Assembly (NCBI GenBank): GCA_965207125.1
Contig: OZ242263.1
Location: forward strand, 1,984,001 to 2,048,000
Direction: 5' to 3'
Origin: G965207125 sp965207125
Lineage (GTDB): Bacteria > Pseudomonadota > Alphaproteobacteria > Puniceispirillales > UBA1172
DNA: 64,000 nt
Numbering within the stretch: the first letter of the stretch is position 1; each line of letters begins with the position of its first letter. Of this stretch, positions 47,146 to 54,460 are shown piece by piece. Position numbers and translations under genes: made by a program. Under the pieces are notes generated by a model. It was not told the DNA's origin. It saw nothing but the letters and a program-made list of their open reading frames with translations, and ran no database searches.

Positions 47146-47625
47146 ATGAAGAAAAAAATCCTATTAGTGCTTTGCGCAGGCTTGCTGACAGCGTGTCAAA
47201 CAATTGAATCCCAGCGTATCAATCTGGCTACATATAGCCCAGCGGTTGATATAGAAGGTGAAGGCATCAGTGAAGCCCAATATGCAGATGATTTGGCCTC
47301 TTGCCGTAGAATCGGTCAGAGTGTTCAGGCAAAATACGAGGAGCAGCGCAAGAAAGAGCAGGATCAAGCATTGAAATCTGCCGTTATTGGTGCTCTTGCT
47401 GGGGCGGCGCTTGGTACGGCCATCGGTCAAAACAATAATGTTCACAGTGGTCATGCCCTCACAACCGGAGCGATCTATGGTGCGGCGCTTGGCGGCGCTT
47501 CTGGTGTAGATGCTATTGACTATAGCCGGGTAATTGCCAAATTCGGGCCCACAGAGGTTGTTGACCGTTGCATGGCTCGGCGTGGGTATTACATCCTGTC
47601 AAATGAAGGACTCGGCGGCGGTTGA
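47146..47625 (+). CDS. Glycine-zipper lipoprotein
   Basis: A 159-aa predicted lipoprotein. The signal peptide ends in a lipobox LTAC with acylated Cys17. The middle is a charged, coiled-coil-like stretch (YEEQRKKEQDQ) followed by a glycine-zipper segment (GALAGAALGTAIGQ ... GAIYGAALGGASG), as in small outer-membrane-associated lipoproteins. The C-terminal part has RVIAKFGPTEVVDRCMARRGY, a pattern common in such hypothetical lipoproteins. It lies between fabD and fabG with its own likely promoter and GGGGGGAG ribosome-binding site. Role unknown. Confidence 0.75.
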   Translation: MKKKILLVLCAGLLTACQTIESQRINLATYSPAVDIEGEGISEAQYADDLASCRRIGQSVQAKYEEQRKKEQDQALKSAVIGALAGAALGTAIGQNNNVHSGHALTTGAIYGAALGGASGVDAIDYSRVIAKFGPTEVVDRCMARRGYYILSNEGLGGG

Positions 47626-47733
47626 GCCCAACTCGTCATCATCGCATATTAGAAGCAGTTGAGGGCAAACCCGTGCTGTCCTTCCAATGAAAATGGATTA
47701 ACTCTATTGTTTTAAACAAGAAGGGCGGGGTAT

Positions 47734-48483
47734 ATGTTTGACCTTAGTGGCAGAAAAGCACTGATTACCGGCGCGAGTGGCGGGATTGGCTCAGCGATTG
47801 CCGAAGCACTGGCCCGGCAAGGAGCTGATGTTGTTTTATCAGGCACAAGACAGGGCACCCTCGATGAGACCGCTACCTCAATATCATCAGTAGCAAAAGG
47901 AAGGGTTCAGGTCATCGCGGCTAATCTTTCCGAGGCCGGTGAGGCGGAAAATCTTGCCAAAAAAGCGCAAGAGGCTATGGGCGGCATCGATATTCTGATC
48001 AATAACGCAGGAATCACGCGGGATGGGCTGATGATGCGGATGAAAGATGAGGACTGGGATATGGTGATGGCTGTCAATCTGACGTCGGCAATGCGATTAA
48101 CCCGAGGGGTGATGCGCGGGATGATCAAATCAGGTTGGGGACGGATTATTCAGATATCATCTGTGGTTGGGTATACGGGCAATCCAGGCCAAGCAAATTA
48201 CGCCGCATCCAAAGCAGGAATAACAGGCTTCACAAAGGCTCTGGCGGCTGAAATCGCAACCAGAGGCGTGACGGTTAACGTGATCGCGCCAGGTTTTATC
48301 GAAACGCCAATGACAGAGGCGTTGAGTGATGAGCAGAAGGAAAAATTACAAGGGCATATTCCGGTTGGTCGTCTGGGAACGCCTCAAGATGTTGCATCAG
48401 GCGCAGTATATTTAAGCAGTGACGAAGCGTCTTATATTACCGGCGCAACCTTACATATTAACGGCGGAATGGCGATGATATAA
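47734..48483 (+). CDS. fabG: 3-oxoacyl-ACP reductase
   Basis: NADPH-dependent short-chain reductase of the fatty-acid cycle, 249 aa. TGASGGIG at 12-19 binds the cofactor, NNAG at 90-93, and the catalytic triad is Ser143, Tyr156 and Lys160 (ISSVVGYTGN, NYAASKAG). The C-terminal TGATLHINGGMAM is typical. Context with acpP and fabF confirms the role within the SDR family. Confidence 0.95.
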   Translation: MFDLSGRKALITGASGGIGSAIAEALARQGADVVLSGTRQGTLDETATSISSVAKGRVQVIAANLSEAGEAENLAKKAQEAMGGIDILINNAGITRDGLMMRMKDEDWDMVMAVNLTSAMRLTRGVMRGMIKSGWGRIIQISSVVGYTGNPGQANYAASKAGITGFTKALAAEIATRGVTVNVIAPGFIETPMTEALSDEQKEKLQGHIPVGRLGTPQDVASGAVYLSSDEASYITGATLHINGGMAMI

Positions 48484-48487
48484 AATT

Positions 48488-48502
48488 ATCTGGTGCAACC
48501 AG
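48488..48502. other. Small perfect inverted repeat before acpP
   Basis: TCTGGT-GCA-ACCAGA, six-base arms just after the fabG stop, followed by no T-run. It overlaps the region that would hold the -35 of the TATAAT at 48515, so it could be an operator or simply an mRNA hairpin. Confidence 0.3.
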
Positions 48503-48514
48503 ACAAGATTACAC

Positions 48515-48520
48515 TATAAT
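48515..48520 (+). promoter_or_regulatory. Possible -10 of an acpP promoter
   Basis: Perfect TATAAT about 100 bp before acpP. The -35 match is weak. A separate strong acpP promoter would fit the high ACP demand of cells; inferred. Confidence 0.35.
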
Positions 48521-48615
48521 CCCGCATATTGAGATTATGGGGCTGGAATCAAACTCGGAGTTGTGATATCTAGCATCTGTCTTTTAATCAAAACCTAACT
48601 CTCTAGGAGATTTTT

Positions 48616-48852
48616 ATGAGTGATACATTTGAACGCGTAAAAGCAATTATCGTTGATCATCTTGATGTTGATGGCGACAAAGTTGTTGAAGGCGCTAATT
48701 TTATTGAAGATCTTGGCGCGGACAGTCTTGACACGGTCGAGTTGGTTCTGACTTTCGAAGAGGCGTTTGATGTCGAAATTCCCGACGCGGCGGCTGAAAA
48801 AATCCAAACCGTTAAAGACGCCGTCGATTACATAGACTCCAACAGCGGCTAA
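48616..48852 (+). CDS. acpP: Acyl carrier protein
   Basis: A 78-aa acidic carrier of growing acyl chains. Ser37 in GADSLDTVEL receives 4'-phosphopantetheine. The helix pattern and acidic composition match the family; the N-terminus reads MSDTFERVKAIIVDHL. AGGAG lies upstream of the ATG. fabF follows after 27 bp. Confidence 0.96.
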   Translation: MSDTFERVKAIIVDHLDVDGDKVVEGANFIEDLGADSLDTVELVLTFEEAFDVEIPDAAAEKIQTVKDAVDYIDSNSG

Positions 48853-48879
48853 TCTAAACCTTTCCACGGAAAACACACC

Positions 48880-50145
48880 ATGAGGCGTGTCGTTGTCACC
48901 GGTATGGGTATTATTAGCCCACTTGGGCCGGGACTCGAGAATAACTGGAATGCTTTGACAGGGTCAGCGAGCGGTATTGCGCCAATCACTGCTTTTGACG
49001 TTGAGGATCTGCCGTGCAAAATCGCCGGGCTATTGCCGCTTGGCGATGGCCGTAGCGGAACCCTCAATATAGATGACTGGATCGAGCCGAAAGAACAGCG
49101 CAAGATAGATAAATTTATTAGCTATGGAATTATCGCCGCTGAGATGGCGGTTAGGGATTCGGGCTGGGTTGCTGAAACCGATGAGCAGAAAAACCGCACA
49201 GGAGTTTTGATCGGCTCTGGTATAGGCGGCCTTGAGACAATCGCTGAAACAAGTATTCTTCTTAACGAACGCGGAGCACGGCGAATCTCGCCGTTTTTCA
49301 TCCCTGGGTCCCTGATCAATCTACTCTCGGGGCAGGTATCTATCCGTCATAGATTTAAGGGGCCTAACCATTCAGTGGTAACGGCTTGCGCGTCAGGCGC
49401 CCATGCGATTGGTGATGCTACGAGGCTGATCAAATACGGCAACGCCGATGTGATGGTTGCTGGCGGAGCCGAGGCGGCGGTCTGCCGGCTTGGCATAGCG
49501 GGGTTCTGTGCTGCGCGAACATTATCAACGAACTATAACGATACTCCCAAGATCGCCTCAAGGCCATGGGATAAGAATCGTGAGGGCTTTGTGATGGGGG
49601 AAGGCTCAGGGATCGTGGTTCTTGAAGAACTTCAACACGCACGTGACCGCGGCGCCAGAATCTATGCTGAGGTTAAAGGCTATGGTCTATCAGGTGACGC
49701 GCATCATATCACAGCGCCGGCCGAAGATGGCGATGGCGGGTATCGGGCGATGCGCGCGGCGATGGATGATGCCGGGTTCTCGCCTGAGGACATAGATTAT
49801 ATTAATGCTCACGGCACATCTACACCGCTTGGCGATCTGATCGAGGCACGGGCCGTGCGGCGTTTTATGGGGGGTAGGCTGGCTGAAATCGCCATGTCAT
49901 CGACCAAAAGTGCCACCGGGCATTTGCTAGGGGCCGCCGGGGCTATCGAGGTGATCTACAGCGTACTTAGCGTTATTAATAATTGCGCCCCGCCGACCCT
50001 TAATCTAGATGATCCCGCTGATGAAGTCGCGGATCTCAACCTCGTTCCTCATAAGCCCCAAAAGAGAACGATACGTAACGCGCTATCCAATTCTTTTGGT
50101 TTTGGCGGAACAAACGCGACAATTATTGTCGGCGAAACTGGATAA
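48880..50145 (+). CDS. fabF: 3-oxoacyl-ACP synthase II
   Basis: Condensing enzyme of fatty-acid elongation, 421 aa. Catalytic triad Cys170 (TACASGAHAIGDA), His311 (NAHGTSTPLGD) and His348 (TKSATGHLLGAAGA). The C-terminal NSFGFGGTNA is intact. It follows acpP, and mltG starts 16 bp after its stop, so acpP-fabF-mltG is likely one operon. Confidence 0.96.
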   Translation: MRRVVVTGMGIISPLGPGLENNWNALTGSASGIAPITAFDVEDLPCKIAGLLPLGDGRSGTLNIDDWIEPKEQRKIDKFISYGIIAAEMAVRDSGWVAETDEQKNRTGVLIGSGIGGLETIAETSILLNERGARRISPFFIPGSLINLLSGQVSIRHRFKGPNHSVVTACASGAHAIGDATRLIKYGNADVMVAGGAEAAVCRLGIAGFCAARTLSTNYNDTPKIASRPWDKNREGFVMGEGSGIVVLEELQHARDRGARIYAEVKGYGLSGDAHHITAPAEDGDGGYRAMRAAMDDAGFSPEDIDYINAHGTSTPLGDLIEARAVRRFMGGRLAEIAMSSTKSATGHLLGAAGAIEVIYSVLSVINNCAPPTLNLDDPADEVADLNLVPHKPQKRTIRNALSNSFGFGGTNATIIVGETG

Positions 50146-50161
50146 TCAACGATTGTGATCG

Positions 50162-51163
50162 ATGATGGTTAAGACCGCTAAAAAAATCTGGCGGGGTGTG
50201 GTTTTTTCACTTTGTCTGGTTTTGATGTGCAGTTTTGGCTTGGCGCTTGCGGCGGTTTGGTTCGTAGCGGAAATTCATCGCCCAGCGGCTTTTAGCGAAG
50301 CGCGGGTTCTGCTGGTTAATCGGGGCGATGGGCGAATTGTGATCAGCTCTAAACTAAACCATCTAGGTATCCAGCATCACGAGTGGATGTATCAGCTTGA
50401 GGAATGGCGGCGCGGCGCAAAATACCTTCCCAAGGCAGGGGAGTATGAAGTCCCAGCCGGCGCGAGCCTTGCGCGCATGATGGATATTGTTAATGAAGGG
50501 AAATCTATCCAGCACAGCGTGACCATAACCGAAGGCTTGACGGTGGATGAGGTGATGCGTTTGCTTGAAAATGATGAGCGGTTAGTCGGAGAAATCACAT
50601 TCGTCCCGCCTGAAGGTAGCATTTTGCCCGAAACCTATTTCTTTTTACGCGGGGTGCGCCGTGGTGATCTCATCACGCGGATGCAGCAGGCCAGAGAGGT
50701 GGCTTTCGCTGAGCTGTGGTCGGAAAGAGAGGAGAGCTTGCCAATCTCATCGCTTGACCAAGCGGTGGTTCTGGCCTCAATCGTTGAAAAGGAAACCGGG
50801 CTTGTCGAGGAAAGAGCCTTAGTTGCTTCGGTTTTTCTTAATCGTCTCACCCGTGGAATGAGGTTGCAGTCTGACCCAACGGTGATTTACGGCCTTGTGC
50901 GAGAAGGACGCGAAGTCAAGCGCCTCACCAGAGATGATTTGCGTCATTCTTCGCCATGGAACACGTATCAGGTTGCGGGCTTGCCGCCAACGCCGATCAG
51001 CAATCCAGGGCTTGCAAGCTTTCAGGCGGTGATGGACCCAGCTGAAACTGATTATCTTTATTTTGTTGCTGATGGTAAGGGCGGACATCGATTCGCTGAG
51101 ACCTATGAGCAGCATAAGAAAAACGTCCGTTTGTGGCGGGAGATCTCACAAGAAACGGAATAA
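50162..51163 (+). CDS. mltG: Endolytic murein transglycosylase MltG
   Basis: Membrane-anchored enzyme that cleaves nascent peptidoglycan strands; 333 aa (an alternative ATG three bases later). One N-terminal membrane helix (about residues 12-35), then a LysM-like part and the YceG catalytic domain with LASIVEKETG (the EKET glutamates at 209-212), ASVFLNRL, LQSDPTVIYG and SPWNTY. Adjacent to fabF as in many alphaproteobacteria. The genes that often follow (yicC, gmk) are missing; synteny breaks right after this stop. Confidence 0.93.
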   Translation: MMVKTAKKIWRGVVFSLCLVLMCSFGLALAAVWFVAEIHRPAAFSEARVLLVNRGDGRIVISSKLNHLGIQHHEWMYQLEEWRRGAKYLPKAGEYEVPAGASLARMMDIVNEGKSIQHSVTITEGLTVDEVMRLLENDERLVGEITFVPPEGSILPETYFFLRGVRRGDLITRMQQAREVAFAELWSEREESLPISSLDQAVVLASIVEKETGLVEERALVASVFLNRLTRGMRLQSDPTVIYGLVREGREVKRLTRDDLRHSSPWNTYQVAGLPPTPISNPGLASFQAVMDPAETDYLYFVADGKGGHRFAETYEQHKKNVRLWREISQETE

Positions 51164-51764
51164 TGATAAAGGATTTGCATCGGTTGGTGTTGACACTGAG
51201 GCTTCAAGCCAGTTCTTGCTCGGCGGTGATAAAACGCAGGTCGCCAGAGTAAGGAGCAGAATAAGAAAGGCCGTATTGCTGTCAATGATCAGCCAATTTG
51301 GAGCATCTCGCGGGGCGCCATACGCGTATTTTATATATCCGCTCGGATCCCGGCGGCCGTATCGTTTATGATTGCCACTGTCATGCCAAGCCAGAACACC
51401 GAGTTTGAGAAGCGTGTTTTCATGCGCATTGACCTGGGCAGGAGAGATGCGGGGGCTTTGGCCGTTTTCTAGGCTTTGGCGTCCCTTTTGACCTCATCCA
51501 CAATGACCGTATACTCAAGATTGAGCTGGCTGTGACATTCATTTTTAGATGAAGTTTGGCAGAAGGGTGGGTATTCCATCCCAAATCCTACCTTGATGTT
51601 TTCGCCCGTGTTCTTTCTTGGAACGGCGTTTTGATCTTCGCCCCAAGCCCTTCATTGCTTAAAGATGAGGGGGCGAACACTAGGAATGAAAAATGGAGAG
51701 AAAAGAATAGGCAAATCGTTGCATCACCAAAAGTTTTCCTCTATGCTGGGCGCATGAAAACAGG
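51164..51764 (+). other. 600-bp spacer at a synteny break
   Basis: No intact gene recognised. It starts with an adhesin-domain relic (51180-51245). The rest reads as short broken frames on both strands; the + strand has fragments such as FEKRVFMRIDLGRRDAG near 51410 and a longer frame from 51556 that I could not match. Probably decayed genes. Confidence 0.5.
51180..51245 (+). pseudogene. Relic of the adhesin C-terminal target domain
   Basis: Reads SVGVDTEASSQFLLGGDKTQ, aligning with ASSQFLIGGDNAQTL at the start of the adhesins' C-terminal domain (near 12100). Similarity stops at GCC 51245. It lies 16 bp after the mltG stop, far from any intact adhesin start, and so marks a past deletion or recombination. 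Confidence 0.75.
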
Positions 51765-51851
51765 AGAAGGGTGGCCGAGTGGTTTAAGGTGCGCGCCTGG
51801 AAAGCGTGTTGGGGCTAACGTCCCTCAGGGGTTCAAATCCCCTTGCCTCGA
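51765..51851 (+). tRNA. tRNA-Ser (anticodon GGA), acceptor stem damaged
   Basis: The D arm (GCCGAGTGG), the anticodon arm CGCGC-CTGGAAA-GCGTG (GGA), a long variable arm (GGGGC-TAAC-GTCCC) and the T arm AGGGG-TTCAAAT-CCCCT are all good. But the 5' acceptor strand AGAAGGG (51765-51771) does not pair with the 3' strand TGCCTCG (51844-51850), and no CCA follows. The 3' end seems replaced by foreign DNA, so this may be a pseudo-tRNA at an old integration site. Confidence 0.7.
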
Positions 51852-51873
51852 TAGTGGATATGAGAATTGCTAC

Positions 51874-52047
51874 GTGTTCAACAAAATGCTTGAAGGGCTG
51901 TTCATCGAGCGCATGGAAGGCAATGAAGAAATCTTCGCCAAGGTAATGAATGATGACAAGTTCAGGGATGTCGCCAAAGATCACCTGCTCAAGCAGGTTT
52001 ACGACAAGCTTCGGCAAGAAAACAATGAATCAACTAATAATTCTTAG
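51874..52047 (+). pseudogene. Fragment resembling the C-terminus of a type I restriction HsdR (copy 1)
   Basis: The last 57 codons of a frame: VFNKMLEGLFIERMEGNEEI, then FAKVMNDDKFRDVAKDHLL and KQVYDKLRQ. The EGNE-IFAK-MND-FR-A-HLL-VY-KLR pattern is what I recall from the extreme C-terminus of HsdR-type subunits; this needs a search. The reading frame continues upstream through the tRNA-Ser, which shows that the upstream part is not coding. 93 bp of it recur at 54217. Confidence 0.5.
51925..52017 (+). repeat. 93-bp direct repeat, left copy
   Basis: Differs from 54217-54309 at only two positions (C/T near the start, A/G near the end). Together the copies bracket the DUF262-family gene. Confidence 0.95.
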
Positions 52048-52067
52048 GCGGATGCTGGGGAACAAAA

Positions 52068-54245
52068 ATGCAAATATATCAGATCATAGATAAGATAAAC
52101 GACCATCAATTATTCGTACCGGCGTTTCAAAGAGAATATGTCTGGAAGCGCCCTGATGCGAAGGCTTTATTTGCATCACTAATTAAAAAATATCCCACTG
52201 GCACGTTGCTCACTTGGGAAACAACAAAGCCTCCTGAACTGAAAGGTGACAAAAAATTTACCCCTGAAATGGGTGCAGTGAAGTTGATCCTCGATGGCCA
52301 ACAGCGCATCACGACTATCTATATGATAATGACGGGCAAGCTCCCACCATATTACGTTCAAGACGATATCAAGAACCCAATAATGGGACTGCATATCAAC
52401 CTTCAAACAATGGAGCTTGAGTATTACAAAAAACAACAAATGCAGAACAATCCACTATGGATCGATTTGACCAAAATATTTTGTGGTGAAATCAAGGGTT
52501 CTGAAGTGAAAAAGCGTCTGAAAGAACAAGGTGATTTGGACGAAATTACAGAAGATATGATCTATGAAAACCTTGAGGCCATTAAGGCCATTCGAGAACG
52601 CGAGTTCCCTGAACAAACTATCCCTGTCAGTGCTTCTGTAAAAGAAGCAATCGATATTTTCTATGTTGTGAATGCCAGTGGCGTGAACCTAACGGAAGCA
52701 GAACTCGCATTGGCACAAATATGTGGGTATTGGCCTGATGCACGGAAGTTATTTAAAACAAAACTTACTGAACTTGAAAAGAACGGTTTCATCTTCAAGC
52801 TTGATTTCCTGATATATGCTTTACTAGCTGTTATCCATGATGTCGGTTCAGATATGAAACGGCTGCACAATGCAGATAATGAAAGCAATCTTAGAGAAGC
52901 ATGGAAAAAACTGGATGATCAGGTTCTTGACTATGTCGTCAACCTGATCAGGACACATGCTTATGTTGACCATTCTGATGAAATCAACTCGCCATTCAGC
53001 CTGATACCGCTAATTAGCTATGTTTATAAACAACCGAAACACAAATTGTCTGAGGTCGGAATTAAAAGGGCTATTAAATGGTTCTATTATTCTCAACTTA
53101 GACAACGCTATATCAGTCAAACTCCTCAGAAACTGGATAAAGATTTAGGAGTTATCAAAAACTCGGATGATCCTTTCGACGAACTTCTAACCTTGATCGA
53201 ACAAGAACGTGGCAAGCTTACTATTGTTAAAAGTGAATTTATTGGAAGAGATATAAAACATCCATTGTTTAGTTTGATGAGGTGGTATTTCAAAAGTAAA
53301 AATGCGGTCTGTCTTGGTACAGGAATGTCGCTTCGACAAAATATGGGGGCCAAGTATGCGCTCGAAAAAGATCACATATTCCCTTACGCCACCCTAAAGA
53401 AAAATGGCTATGACCTCGACAACAGATTTAAATATGCGCTCGCACAGGAATTGACTAATAGGGCTATTTTAACGCAGGTTGAAAATCGGGGGAAATCGGA
53501 TACTGCCGCAATAGAATACCTCTCAGTGGTTCAAGATCGCTTCCCTACGGCGCTTAAACAGCAATGTATACCCGAAGACACTTTGCTCTGGTCAATGGAT
53601 AATTTTGAGGCGTTTCTAGATGCCCGTCGTGGAATTTTAACTGAAGAGCTAAATGAATTCCTTGAAGGAATCACCCAAAGCGAACTTGGAAAAGGGGCAT
53701 TGGATATAGAGGATATCATCGCTGAGGATGAACATGACGGATTGGAATTTAAGTCTTCTCTTCGGTGGAATACTGATCACAATGTTTACGACAAATCTCT
53801 GGAGAAGGTTTGCCTGAAAACATTAGCTGCATTTAATAACGGTTATGGGGATGGTGGTAAGTTAATCATAGGTGTTGATAATGATCAAAATATTCTTGGA
53901 CTGGAAAATGATTACAGCACTCTTAAATCAGGCGGTGATAGTGATGCATTCGAAATTCATTTAAGAAATATCATTAATCAAGAATGGGGAGTCGGTTTTG
54001 CGGCCAACAACCTTACAATCACGTTCCATAATATACGTGATATGGAAATCTGTGTTGTAGATGTAAAACGTGGAAATGAAGCTTTATTCATCACGGTGCC
54101 GGATAAGAATGGGCAAAAGGTTGAAAAATTCTTTGTTCGCTCTGGTAACTCCTCACCCCCTATAGAATCACCAAGCGAGATTTCGGCATATATCAAAGAA
54201 CGTTTTCCACCGGAACGAAGAAATTTTCGCCAAGGTAATGAATGA
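52068..54245 (+). CDS. DUF262 - HNH-like - AlbA_2 (Schlafen-type) fusion, putative anti-phage effector
   Basis: 725 aa. Residues 1-230 are a DUF262 (GmrS-like, ParB/Srx fold) domain with FQREYVWK (20-27) and the nucleotide-binding/hydrolysis motif DGQQR (76-80). A helical middle is followed by an HNH/DUF1524-like site, EKDHIFP (D435-H436) and TNRAIL...NRGKS from about 463. Residues about 553-715 look like an AlbA_2/Schlafen DNA-binding domain: LEFKSS (E560, K562), KTLAAFNNG, GGKLIIGVDND. DUF262-DUF1524 proteins act as modification-dependent nucleases (GmrSD) or phosphorothioation-linked defence (SspE); the C-terminal AlbA_2 fusion is unusual to me. Base use is visibly AT-richer than the neighbours, which suggests transfer. 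The last eight or so residues are read from the right-hand direct repeat in a different frame. GGGGAAC before the ATG is the likely ribosome-binding site. Confidence 0.8.
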   Translation: MQIYQIIDKINDHQLFVPAFQREYVWKRPDAKALFASLIKKYPTGTLLTWETTKPPELKGDKKFTPEMGAVKLILDGQQRITTIYMIMTGKLPPYYVQDDIKNPIMGLHINLQTMELEYYKKQQMQNNPLWIDLTKIFCGEIKGSEVKKRLKEQGDLDEITEDMIYENLEAIKAIREREFPEQTIPVSASVKEAIDIFYVVNASGVNLTEAELALAQICGYWPDARKLFKTKLTELEKNGFIFKLDFLIYALLAVIHDVGSDMKRLHNADNESNLREAWKKLDDQVLDYVVNLIRTHAYVDHSDEINSPFSLIPLISYVYKQPKHKLSEVGIKRAIKWFYYSQLRQRYISQTPQKLDKDLGVIKNSDDPFDELLTLIEQERGKLTIVKSEFIGRDIKHPLFSLMRWYFKSKNAVCLGTGMSLRQNMGAKYALEKDHIFPYATLKKNGYDLDNRFKYALAQELTNRAILTQVENRGKSDTAAIEYLSVVQDRFPTALKQQCIPEDTLLWSMDNFEAFLDARRGILTEELNEFLEGITQSELGKGALDIEDIIAEDEHDGLEFKSSLRWNTDHNVYDKSLEKVCLKTLAAFNNGYGDGGKLIIGVDNDQNILGLENDYSTLKSGGDSDAFEIHLRNIINQEWGVGFAANNLTITFHNIRDMEICVVDVKRGNEALFITVPDKNGQKVEKFFVRSGNSSPPIESPSEISAYIKERFPPERRNFRQGNE

Positions 54246-54309
54246 TGACAAGTTCAGGGATGTCGCCAAAGATCACCTGCTCAAGCAGGTTTACGGCAAG
54301 CTTCGGCAA
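54217..54309 (+). repeat. 93-bp direct repeat, right copy
   Basis: Right-hand partner of 51925-52017. It overlaps the end of the DUF262-family gene, which stops inside it at 54245. Confidence 0.95.
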
Positions 54310-54324
54310 AATACTCCTGAATAG
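54217..54324 (+). pseudogene. HsdR-like C-terminal fragment (copy 2)
   Basis: In its own frame it reads EEIFAKVMNDDKFRDVAKDH and onward to KLRQNTPE, ending with TAG at 54324. The ending differs from copy 1 (ENNESTNNS), so the two copies either come from different hsdR alleles or one gained a new stop by rearrangement. Confidence 0.5.
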
Positions 54325-54460
54325 TAGGATAATTTAATCTGGCCGTGTAGTAGGCGAATATCGAAAGCTTGCTATCAAACTGCGACATTCTCACCAATCC
54401 TATCATTCCAAAATATCTTCACTTTCTGGACGCCTGGGCGGCGGCAGGGTTTCTGCAGAG

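Noticed and set aside
51556..52047. A 163-aa protein running through the tRNA-Ser
   Set aside because: The frame passes through a tRNA gene; only the last 57 codons look like a protein. Treated as a fragment.
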